Of a stretch of DNA of 64,000 nucleotides, positions 1 through 7,301 are shown in pieces; the first letter of the stretch is position 1, and the number at the start of each line of letters is the position of its first letter. Origin of the DNA: Lachnospiraceae bacterium. Lineage in GTDB: Bacteria > Bacillota > Clostridia > Lachnospirales > Lachnospiraceae. Below the pieces are notes generated by a model that worked only from the letters and a program-made list of their open reading frames with translations, was not told where the DNA came from and did no database searches. The DNA lies in assembly GCA_015057455.1 (NCBI GenBank), contig SVEH01000017.1:1-64000 (forward strand). Direction: 5' to 3'. A program made the position numbers and the translations under genes.

Positions 1-316
1 TTTTTTCTGTTTCCTTGTCATCTTTATCAGACTTATCTTTGCTGTCTTTTTTTTCTGTTTCCTTGTCATCTTTATCAGACTTATCTTTGCTGTCTTTTTT
101 TTCTGTTTCCTTGTCATCTTTATCAGATTTGTCTTTGCTGTCCTTTTCATCTGTTTCCTTGTCATCTTTATCAGACTTATCTTTGCTGTCTTTTTTTTCT
201 GTTTCCTTATCATCTTTATCAGACTTGTCTTTGCTATCCTTTTTATCTGATTCCTTATCATTCTTGTCAGACGTATCTTCTCTATCTTTTTTATCTGATT
301 CTTTATCTTTTATTTC
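1..316 (-). repeat. 48-bp in-frame tandem repeat
   Basis: A 48-bp unit recurs with exact period: the CTG of each unit sits at 7, 55, 103, 151, 199, 247 and 295. The three leftmost units are nearly identical and the rightmost have diverged. It encodes the charged 16-residue repeat of the minus-strand membrane protein and continues beyond the window edge. Confidence 0.95.
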
Positions 317-1216
317 TTCATCAGACTCTATGTTTTCAGATGAATATTCTTCTATTTCTTCTCTTGTAGGTGCATTCTTAATATATCTTATATTTACATA
401 TTCTATATCAGAATCATATACCCCATTGGAAAAGAAATAACTATATTCCTCTCCATTATATGACCAAAAACTCTTAGAATTTTTTATACTAGGTTTACCA
501 TAATTAACTTCAAGATAGTTTCTCATTTGCATATTCTTTATAAGACTTTTTTTATATGACCAGTATATCTCTGAAACTTTATTAGTATTAGGATTAACTT
601 TATATGAAACTGTACAATCCTCAATATCACCTATTTTTTGATTTTTATATGTATAAACAATCGTACCATCGGTCAAATCAAGATTCATTTCTCCCTCTCC
701 ATTATAAATCTTCTTAACATTAGTATAAGTAGACTTATTATTAACCTGAGATACTTTAGATTCTTTATCTAAATATAGAACATTTTTCAAACATAATGAA
801 ACCAAGCATACACTTGATATCACAATAGCCACTCCCAATAACTTTTCATATGTCATATACGGTTTAAGTTTATATATCTTTGTTTTATTTACAAATACTT
901 TTCCAATAGCCGGAACCTTTTTTGTAAAAAATTCGCTCACAACTTTTTTAGCTTTAATAAAAATTGCTCCCATTTTTTTATTAATAAATGGCCCTAATTC
1001 CTTTGTCTTCTTTACAACATTGGCTACTCCCTTAACAATACTTCTAATAATAATATTTTCCTCTGATATAATGTCATCTAGTGTTTCCTCATAATATTCT
1101 TCAGGAACTTCCTTAACTTCTATAACTTCATCAAAAATCATCTCGCCACAATGCGGACACATTTGCTCCATTATATCAATTTCCTTATTACAATTAGGAC
1201 ACCTTTTCTTTTCCAT
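1..1216 (-). CDS. Zinc-ribbon single-pass membrane protein with charged 16-residue repeats (3' end outside window)
   Basis: The reading frame is open from an ATG at 1216 to the window edge, about 404 codons without a stop, so the C-terminus is missing. AGGAG lies just upstream. The N-terminus has two CxxC pairs (CPNC, CPHC) that form a zinc ribbon. An acidic and then lysine-rich stretch follows, then one hydrophobic segment near residues 125-145 (VAIVISSVCLVSLCL) and an extracytoplasmic domain rich in Tyr, Asn and Lys. The visible end is a tandem repeat of 16 residues (type DSKDKSDKDDKETEKK), six or more copies. The gene lies 23 bp downstream of another repeat-tailed membrane protein, so they are probably one operon. 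Zinc-ribbon plus one TM is a common clostridial design, but I do not recognise a named family. The function is unknown; a cell-envelope role is inferred. Confidence 0.85.
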   Translation of the reverse strand, partial: MEKKRCPNCNKEIDIMEQMCPHCGEMIFDEVIEVKEVPEEYYEETLDDIISEENIIIRSIVKGVANVVKKTKELGPFINKKMGAIFIKAKKVVSEFFTKKVPAIGKVFVNKTKIYKLKPYMTYEKLLGVAIVISSVCLVSLCLKNVLYLDKESKVSQVNNKSTYTNVKKIYNGEGEMNLDLTDGTIVYTYKNQKIGDIEDCTVSYKVNPNTNKVSEIYWSYKKSLIKNMQMRNYLEVNYGKPSIKNSKSFWSYNGEEYSYFFSNGVYDSDIEYVNIRYIKNAPTREEIEEYSSENIESDEEIKDKESDKKDREDTSDKNDKESDKKDSKDKSDKDDKETEKKDSKDKSDKDDKETDEKDSKDKSDKDDKETEKKDSKDKSDKDDKETEKKDSKDKSDKDDKETEK

Positions 1217-1239
1217 TTTATCACTCCTTGACACAATTT

Positions 1240-2622
1240 TTAGTTAAATGGAATTTCAGGAATCTCTGAGCTTATAGGAACATCTTCCTCCACCTCTTTA
1301 GTGGCCTCTTCCTCATCTACTTCTTCATCAACAGGTATATCTGCTCCATCTTCCTCTATTTCTGACGTTGCTGTAGGCTCTCCTTCTACTTCTGTACTAT
1401 CATCTTCATCATCATTCTCTTCTATATCAGCATTCTCTTGTGTATCGTCTGATTGTTCATTGACTTCCTCATTACTATCAATAGAAGTGTCACCTGTATG
1501 TATTGTATTATGACTAAAATATAATAATGCTACTATTAGCGCTACAATAATAATAAATGCATAAACTATCCCTCTTATTATCTTTCTTCTTCTACGCCTT
1601 TTTTCCTTATATTTAAGAAGTAATAAATACTCCTCTCTTGGAATTCGAACTCTACCTTTTTCATCAACCCATTCAGCAGGAACTTCCTTCATCTTTGATA
1701 ATTGCTTAATTCTTTTCTTCCCTACTTTTTCATAAGGTTCTTTAGAAGGTTCACCCTCTTTTATAACCTTGTCTTCACCTACGCCTTGTTTAGATTTTTC
1801 TACTTGAGGTATCTTTTCTTTATTTTTACCACCTTGCTCTTGCTCTCCCTTTACTTTGCTAGGTTCTTGTGATTGTTTCTTTTTCTCAACTACAGACTCT
1901 TCCTTTGGCTCTTCTTCGACCTTCTCTTCTACTTCTTCAGTCTCTTCCTTTGACTCTTCTTCGACCTTCTCTTCTACTTCTTCAGTCTCTTCCTTTGACT
2001 CTTCTTCGACCTTTTCTTCTACTTCTTCAGTCTCTTCCTTTATCTCTTCTTCGACCTTCTCTTCTACTTCTTTAGTCTCTTCCTTTATCTCTTCTTCGAC
2101 CTTCTCTTCTACTTCTTCAGTCTCTTCCTTTATCTCTTCTTCGACCTTCTCTTCTACTTCTTCAGTCTCTTCCTTTATCTCTTCTTCGACCTTCTCTTCT
2201 ACTTCTTCAGTCTCTTCCTCTGACTCTTCTTCGACCTTCTCTTCTACTTCTTCAGTCTCTTCCTCTGACTCTTCTTCAGCCTTCTCTTCTTCTACAGTCT
2301 CTTCCTTTGATTCTTCTTCTGCCTCTCCTTTTGGCTTTTCTTTAGCTATAACCTCTTCCTTTATCTCTTCTACGGCCTTTTCTTCTACTTCTTCAGTCTC
2401 TTCCTTTATCTCTTCTCTAACAATTGTATCATTATCTACAATTTCACTATTTATATCATCTTTATTATTAATTTTATCTTCTGCATTTTCCTCTTTATTT
2501 TCAGGCACAACCTTAACACTAGTGTCTTCTCCTATCTCCACTAGTTTTTCTTCTTTTTTCTCTATATTCTCTTGTATAAGCTCATCTTTTACATCTAATT
2601 CTTTATTATTTTCATTGCTCAT
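1240..2622 (-). CDS. Glu-rich single-pass membrane protein with 15-residue repeats
   Basis: 460 residues, ATG start preceded by GGGAGGG. The first 260 residues are very acidic and contain about eight copies of a 15-residue repeat of type EEVEEKVEEEIKEET, probably a long charged helix. Next come a basic segment (SKQ...KKRIKQLSK), a motif DEKGRVRIPREEYLLLLKY, a run of Arg/Lys (KEKRRRRRK) and one membrane helix near 351-372. The C-terminal 90 residues are acidic (Asp/Glu/Ser/Thr). There is no signal peptide; the basic run before the helix suggests the repeat part is cytoplasmic and the acidic tail outside. It is the upstream member of a two-gene unit with the zinc-ribbon protein. Function unknown; the repeat number is likely variable between strains. 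Confidence 0.85.
   Translation of the reverse strand: MSNENNKELDVKDELIQENIEKKEEKLVEIGEDTSVKVVPENKEENAEDKINNKDDINSEIVDNDTIVREEIKEETEEVEEKAVEEIKEEVIAKEKPKGEAEEESKEETVEEEKAEEESEEETEEVEEKVEEESEEETEEVEEKVEEEIKEETEEVEEKVEEEIKEETEEVEEKVEEEIKEETKEVEEKVEEEIKEETEEVEEKVEEESKEETEEVEEKVEEESKEETEEVEEKVEEEPKEESVVEKKKQSQEPSKVKGEQEQGGKNKEKIPQVEKSKQGVGEDKVIKEGEPSKEPYEKVGKKRIKQLSKMKEVPAEWVDEKGRVRIPREEYLLLLKYKEKRRRRRKIIRGIVYAFIIIVALIVALLYFSHNTIHTGDTSIDSNEEVNEQSDDTQENADIEENDDEDDSTEVEGEPTATSEIEEDGADIPVDEEVDEEEATKEVEEDVPISSEIPEIPFN
1909..2290 (-). repeat. 45-bp in-frame tandem repeat
   Basis: Eight to nine units of 45 bp with junctions at about 1920, 1965, 2010, 2055, 2100, 2145, 2190, 2235 and 2280. Units differ mainly at one codon (Ser or Ile before Lys/Glu). 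It encodes the Glu-rich repeat of the membrane protein. Confidence 0.95.
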
Positions 2623-2740
2623 ACAAATCCCTCCCTATGCCTAGTACATTACCTTCTTTATCGTCACATACCACTATAACCATAAGTTTTTATTGTAAAA
2701 TAAAGCAAATAAACATTACAACAGGATATAATAAATTCTA

Positions 2741-3152
2741 GTTACGCAATCATACGGGTTCGAATATATATGCTATGTACTAAATTAGATGTAATGACTT
2801 TATGTTTAATAAAGCTACTCACCAAAGTCAAAACAACAATCATAGTAAAATACTAAAATTTTAGTCATAAAAGCTATAATAGTTATAAGCAAGAGTTAAA
2901 ATTTAAGAGAATATAATATATTTTTCGGGGTTTGCAAACCGTCGGCGTTTAGTGAATACGAGCATATTATGCGATGTATGAACTTAACGACCGTTACGCT
3001 TTGCAACGGAGCGAAAGCGGTGAGAAAAATATATTATATTCTCTTAAATTTGGAACTAGACTAAAAGTATAAAACTTTCGCGGAGCCAAATGAACAGGAA
3101 CCTGTTCATTTTAAGATTTAAAGATATCCTATTTGAGCGATAGCTCAAATTA
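2741..3152 (+). repeat. Mosaic intergenic repeat, copy 1 (left end truncated)
   Basis: This 620-bp gap has no gene. It holds a shortened copy of the repeat family seen in full at 38492-39030. In order: the TTACGCAAT..ACGGGTTCGAATATATATG start of dyad B (2742-2770, rest of B missing); a stretch shared with copy 2 (AAAGTCAAAACAACAATCAT near 2826); a complete dyad A at 2900-3050, whose 27-bp ends (AATTTAAGAGAATATAATAT and its complement) are inverted; the AAAACTTTCGCGGAGC box near 3070; and the 22-bp palindrome near 3131-3150. Confidence 0.85.
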
Positions 3153-3196
3153 ATAATATAAGAGTTTAAAAAGAAGCTTAAAGAATCCCAAAATCA

Positions 3197-3221
3197 GGCC
3201 CCTGTCCGAATGACAGGGGCC
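3197..3221 (-). terminator. Probable terminator, CCCCTGTC type
   Basis: A 10-bp perfect stem GGCCCCTGTC/GACAGGGGCC with a 5-nt loop, 25 bp after the stop of the lipoprotein gene at 3246. The T tract on the minus strand is short (TGATTTT). The same stem recurs at 39058 and, with sequence changes, at 32363 and 59979. Confidence 0.6.
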
Positions 3222-3245
3222 CAAACCTACAAATTATAATTTATT

Positions 3246-4346
3246 CTATTTCTTATCTTTTTTTGCTTTAGCTTTAGCTGTAGCTGAAACTACAGATGGA
3301 GTTGATTCAATCTTATCTACTAATTTAGCCTTCTCTGCAAGCCAATCAAGTACAGTCATTTGTAAGAAATACTCTCTTGTCTCTTTCTCTCCACCTAATT
3401 GCTCATATAACTCATCTTTAGAAATATCATATCCATTACCTTTATATTCATCAATTGTTTTTTGAATCTTTGAGTCAAATTCTTTATCAGATAATGTAAT
3501 ATTCTCTTTCTCTGCAATAGCCATTAATGTAACAGTTTGTTTAACAAGATTCTCTGCTGATGCCTTAAGTTGTTCCTTAACAGTTTCAACATCTGCTCCC
3601 ATTTGGCTAGCATACTCTTCAATAGTTATATTGTAATATGTTTTTATTTCTTCTATTGATTCTTGTAATTTCTTATCTACATCTTTATCAATATTCTTAT
3701 ATTTAGACTTCTCAACAATCTTAGCAAGAATTGATGATTTTATTGTACTATCAGCATTCTCCTCTAATTGTTCTTCTAATTCTGTTATTAGGTTATCTTT
3801 ATATTCTTTTGCAGTCTTAAAATCATTACTATCATCAGCTTTAACAATAGCATCAGTTAATTTCTTAGCTGCAATATAGTTAATCTTAACTGTAAATACG
3901 GCTTTTTTACCAGCTAAATCTTCTGCATAATCTTTTGGGAAAGTTACATTTACTTTACATGACTTTCCTACAACTTTTCCTATTAATTGCTCTTCAAAAC
4001 CTTCAACGAATTTCTTTGATCCAATTTTTAAGTTATATCCTTCATAACTTCCACCTTGAAATTCTTTTCCGTTAATTGTACCTACATAGTCAATATTAAC
4101 TGTGTCACCTTTGTCAACTTTCTTATCTGTAGACTTAATAGTTTGAAGATATGCATCTATTTCTTGTTGAATAGCATCTTCAGTTGGCTTTGCTGATACT
4201 TTCTCAACTTCTACACCTTTGTATTTTCCTAATTCTACTTTACTTAAATAGCTTGAATCGCCATTCTTATCCTTCTTACCGCAACCTACCATAGCTACAC
4301 ACATAGTTGCTATACATGCTCCTAAAAATATTCTCTTTAAATTCAT
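3246..4346 (-). CDS. Trigger-factor-like peptidyl-prolyl isomerase lipoprotein
   Basis: 366 residues from the ATG at 4346, chosen because it opens a lipoprotein signal peptide (MNLKRIFLGACIATMCVAMV-GC), with the lipid-bearing Cys at about 23. A longer in-frame start exists 57 bp upstream, but it would bury the signal. Residues about 65-155 form an FKBP domain (GDTVNIDYVGTINGKEFQGG; GFEEQLIGKVVG). Residues 165-330 are helical and resemble the trigger factor C-terminal chaperone domain. Family knowledge: cytoplasmic trigger factor has a ribosome-binding domain before the FKBP, and here that domain is replaced by a lipid anchor. It therefore probably folds exported proteins outside the membrane, as PrsA does. 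The tail is Ala/Lys-rich. Confidence 0.85.
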   Translation of the reverse strand: MNLKRIFLGACIATMCVAMVGCGKKDKNGDSSYLSKVELGKYKGVEVEKVSAKPTEDAIQQEIDAYLQTIKSTDKKVDKGDTVNIDYVGTINGKEFQGGSYEGYNLKIGSKKFVEGFEEQLIGKVVGKSCKVNVTFPKDYAEDLAGKKAVFTVKINYIAAKKLTDAIVKADDSNDFKTAKEYKDNLITELEEQLEENADSTIKSSILAKIVEKSKYKNIDKDVDKKLQESIEEIKTYYNITIEEYASQMGADVETVKEQLKASAENLVKQTVTLMAIAEKENITLSDKEFDSKIQKTIDEYKGNGYDISKDELYEQLGGEKETREYFLQMTVLDWLAEKAKLVDKIESTPSVVSATAKAKAKKDKK

Positions 4347-4474
4347 GTGATAATCTTTCCCTTCTAGTGTTAATATTTTGCCTAACCAGTTTATCTCACT
4401 CAATTAGCTAACTTATTATACCAAATATTTACATATTTGTAAAACTATATCTTAGTTCTAAGTTTTGAAACAGT

Positions 4475-5629
4475 CTACTCTGCTAAAGAGCTTATCGCAA
4501 CATCTACATCTCCTGTAGTTCCAGGAATAACTTTGATGCCTGCATCAAATAATTCTGCCATAGCTTCTTGTGATATTCCTCCACATATTAATGTTGTTAT
4601 TTTGTTAAAGACTAATTCAGTTGTTATATCTTGTCCATCTTCAAGTTCAATAATTGTTCTAGCAACTAATTTATTATCTTCCAACTCACATATACATACT
4701 TTTTTTGCTTTATTATAATGCTGGTCGACATTATTATCTTCGTCACAAGGTACAGCTATTTTAACCTTTTTAATATCAACTTTTTTTGTTTTAGATTCTC
4801 TTGGTACATAATTCTCCTTCAAATAAGATGCCATATCATCTAGCCAATCTCCTTGTAAATCTTCAATAGCCCCATTATCTACTGCTTTAGCAATATTCGG
4901 ATTAATAGGTACCTTTCCTAATACTTTAAGTCCATATTTGGCTGCCACTTCTTCTACATGACTTTCTCCAAATACACTTATCTTCTCACCACAATTTTCA
5001 CATTCTAAATAACTATAGTTCTCAACAAGACCAATAATAGGTACATTCATAGCCTTAGCCATATTAACTGCCTTTTCAACTATCATAGATACTAACTCTT
5101 GTGGTGAAGTAACTATAATAATTCCGTCTAATGGTAAAGATTGAAATACTGTTAATGGCACATCTCCTGTTCCAGGTGGCATATCCACAAACATATAATC
5201 TACATCTTCCCATACCACATCTGTCCAAAACTGTTTTACAGCTCCTACTATTACTGGACCTCTCCACAATACTGGCATTGCTTCAGATTCTAATAACAAA
5301 TTAACTGACATAAGTTTTGTTCCATTCTTTGTTACAGCTGGCAATATTCCCTGTTCATTACCTAAAGCTTTCTCATGTATTCCAAAAGTTTTTGGTATTG
5401 ATGGACCTGTTATGTCAGCATCTAAAATTGCTGTTTTATAACCCATTCTATTCATTAATACTGTTGTATATGATGTAATTAAAGACTTTCCTACACCGCC
5501 TTTACCACTTATAACACCTATTAATTTTTTTACATTACTATACTTATTGCATGGTTCAATTAAAGACTTTGGTTTCTCTGCACATCCAGTTGAACAACTA
5601 CTGCAATCATGATTACAACTACTACCCAT
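4475..5629 (-). CDS. Mrp/NBP35-type Fe-S carrier ATPase fused to a NifX-like domain
   Basis: 384 residues, ATG with AAGGAG upstream. The N-terminus carries a Cys-rich tag (SSCNHDCSSCSTGCAEK), a possible Fe-S site. The ATPase has the deviant Walker A GKGGVGKS (42-49), DADITGPSIPK, and VDMPPGTGD. A CxxC (ENCGEK) near 210 fits the cluster-bridging Cys pair of Mrp dimers. The last about 100 residues (from KIAVPCDEDNNVDQHYNKAK) form a dinitrogenase iron-molybdenum cofactor (NifX/NifB C-terminal) type domain. Family role: carries and transfers Fe-S clusters to apoproteins. The fusion is common in clostridia. Divergent from rpoD. Confidence 0.9.
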   Translation of the reverse strand: MGSSCNHDCSSCSTGCAEKPKSLIEPCNKYSNVKKLIGVISGKGGVGKSLITSYTTVLMNRMGYKTAILDADITGPSIPKTFGIHEKALGNEQGILPAVTKNGTKLMSVNLLLESEAMPVLWRGPVIVGAVKQFWTDVVWEDVDYMFVDMPPGTGDVPLTVFQSLPLDGIIIVTSPQELVSMIVEKAVNMAKAMNVPIIGLVENYSYLECENCGEKISVFGESHVEEVAAKYGLKVLGKVPINPNIAKAVDNGAIEDLQGDWLDDMASYLKENYVPRESKTKKVDIKKVKIAVPCDEDNNVDQHYNKAKKVCICELEDNKLVARTIIELEDGQDITTELVFNKITTLICGGISQEAMAELFDAGIKVIPGTTGDVDVAISSLAE

Positions 5630-5983
5630 TTCACTAACTCCTTTGAATATATTTTTTTTAATTGTACATCCTATTATTATATATGTACAAATTTTAATTT
5701 TTGCGTACAGATATAATTTTACCCTTTATTATATTTATGTCAATGTTTATCACAAAATATACTCATTTTAACAACATTTTCGTTTGAATTACAAGTAAAG
5801 TTTTTATTAGAAAATGTATCAAATTATGAAATTTTCTTGAAAATACTATCTTTTTTAAAAAAATTATGGTAAATTATGTCTACCTATGTTACAATATTGA
5901 ATAGTGCTTAAGGTGGGTACTTTATGCACTACGATACTGGGAAGTGTTAGTATGAGAATTTTTTAATTCGGTTGGAGGTATTT
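5630..5983 (+). promoter_or_regulatory. Divergent intergenic region with two-hairpin rpoD leader
   Basis: 354 bp between the Mrp gene and rpoD. Two short hairpins sit ahead of the rpoD ribosome site: TAGTGC/GCACTA (5902-5931, 18-nt loop) and ATACT/AGTAT (5934-5953). A TACAAT at 5890 could be a -10 element, but no well-spaced -35 is visible. No known riboswitch was recognised. Confidence 0.35.
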
Positions 5984-7180
5984 ATGAAAAACATGAAAAA
6001 TGTTGAGACTAAATCAAAGGCTCAAGGCAAAAACTCTGTTACAGAGGCTACGATTGATCCTGAAGTCTTCAGGGGGAAGCTTGAGGAATTAGTTAAGTAT
6101 GCTCGTAGTAAAAACAATGTAATAGAGATTAACAAAATCAATGATATTCTAAAGGAAGTGAGCCCATCATTAGCTCAGATTGATTTAATGTATGAGTTCT
6201 TGGAGTCAAAGAACATTATAGTTTTGAACGTACACGAAGATGACACAGAACCCGATGAGCAAACACTTCTACAATTCGAAGAAGACACTGATCCTACAGA
6301 TACAGAAGACTTCTTAATTGTAGATGATACAGCAGCAATTACTGCTACAATGTCTGATGATCCGGTAAAATTATACCTTAAGGAAATTGGAACTTATCCT
6401 CTACTTACTATCGAAGATGAGATTAAACTCGCTCAAAGAATTGAAAGTGGTGATGAGTCAGCCAAGAAACAACTTGCGGAATCTAACTTAAGACTTGTTG
6501 TAAGTATTGCAAAGAGATATGTTGGAAGAGGATTATCTTTCCTTGATTTAATTCAAGAAGGAAATCTTGGTTTAATTAAAGCTGTGGACAAGTTTGATTA
6601 CACTAAAGGATATAAGTTTAGTACTTATGCAACTTGGTGGATACGTCAGTCAATTACTCGTTCTATAGCAGATCAATCAAGAACTATTCGTATTCCGGTT
6701 CATATGTCAGAAGTAATTAACAAAACTTATCGTGTATCAAGAAATCTCTTACAAGAATTAGGTCGTGAACCTACTGAACAAGAATTATCTAAAGCATTAG
6801 ATATGCCAATTGAAAAAGTAAGAGAAATTCTTAAAGTATCAGCCGATCCTATCTCACTTGATACCCCAATCGGTGAGGAAGACGATAGTCATTTAGGAGA
6901 TTTTATTAAAGATGATTCCATCGTTGGACCAGAAGACGCTGCAGCGTACGCTATGTTGCAAGATCAGATATCTAAGCTACTAAATACTCTTACAGAAAGA
7001 GAGCAAAGAGTATTAACTCTTAGATTTGGATTAGATGATGGTAGAACTAGAACCCTAGAAGAAGTAGGTAAAGAATTTAACGTAACACGTGAGAGAATTA
7101 GACAAATCGAAGCTAAAGCATTACGTAAATTACGTCATCCTAGCAGAGCAAGAATGTTAAAAGGGTATGATGTTGTATAA
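5984..7180 (+). CDS. rpoD: Primary sigma factor of RNA polymerase (sigma-70/SigA)
   Basis: 398 residues. The ATG at 5984 is preceded by GGAGGT; the TTG 12 bp earlier lies inside the ribosome site and is rejected. Regions in order: an N-terminal region 1.1-like part ([18 protein letters not shown]), a short acidic linker, region 1.2 ([13 protein letters not shown]), region 2 ([37 protein letters not shown]) and region 3. Region 4 ends with the helix-turn-helix ([20 protein letters not shown]). All elements that recognise -10 and -35 boxes are present. The length matches Firmicute SigA. Firmicute rpoD usually follows dnaG; here it stands alone with its own leader and a strong terminator. The TTGACA/TATAAT promoters found elsewhere in the window are those expected for this factor. 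Confidence 0.97.
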   Translation: MKNMKNVETKSKAQGKNSVTEATIDPEVFRGKLEELVKYARSKNNVIEINKINDILKEVSPSLAQIDLMYEFLESKNIIVLNVHEDDTEPDEQTLLQFEEDTDPTDTEDFLIVDDTAAITATMSDDPVKLYLKEIGTYPLLTIEDEIKLAQRIESGDESAKKQLAESNLRLVVSIAKRYVGRGLSFLDLIQEGNLGLIKAVDKFDYTKGYKFSTYATWWIRQSITRSIADQSRTIRIPVHMSEVINKTYRVSRNLLQELGREPTEQELSKALDMPIEKVREILKVSADPISLDTPIGEEDDSHLGDFIKDDSIVGPEDAAAYAMLQDQISKLLNTLTEREQRVLTLRFGLDDGRTRTLEEVGKEFNVTRERIRQIEAKALRKLRHPSRARMLKGYDVV

Positions 7181-7232
7181 TAAATCAAATTTTAATAATT
7201 TACAATTGAATAATGAATAATTTTATATATAC

Positions 7233-7260
7233 AAAGTCCTTCGCTTATGCGAAGGACTTT
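7233..7260. terminator. Bidirectional terminator between rpoD and the PBP gene
   Basis: Perfect 12-bp stem AAAGTCCTTCGC/GCGAAGGACTTT with TTAT loop, with T-rich flanks on both strands. It lies between two convergent genes. Confidence 0.92.
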
Positions 7261-7301
7261 TATAATATCTATTACTACTTATTAAATTCCAATTTACCAA
7301 C

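Noticed and set aside
15-440. Ser/Leu-rich open frame on the plus strand
   Set aside because: It is the complement of the 48-bp repeat in the minus-strand membrane protein, which has a start, ribosome site and zinc-ribbon motif.
1-2300. Possible CRISPR-like repeats
   Set aside because: The 48-bp and 45-bp repeats are contiguous, with no unique spacers, and keep a protein reading frame.
1856-2644. Ser/Thr/Phe-rich 262-residue frame on the plus strand
   Set aside because: Complement of the Glu-rich 45-bp repeat coding region; no ribosome site and no domain.
2757-2775. GGGTTCGAATATAT, like a tRNA T-arm (also at 16637)
   Set aside because: No acceptor or anticodon stem; it is the arm of repeat dyad B.
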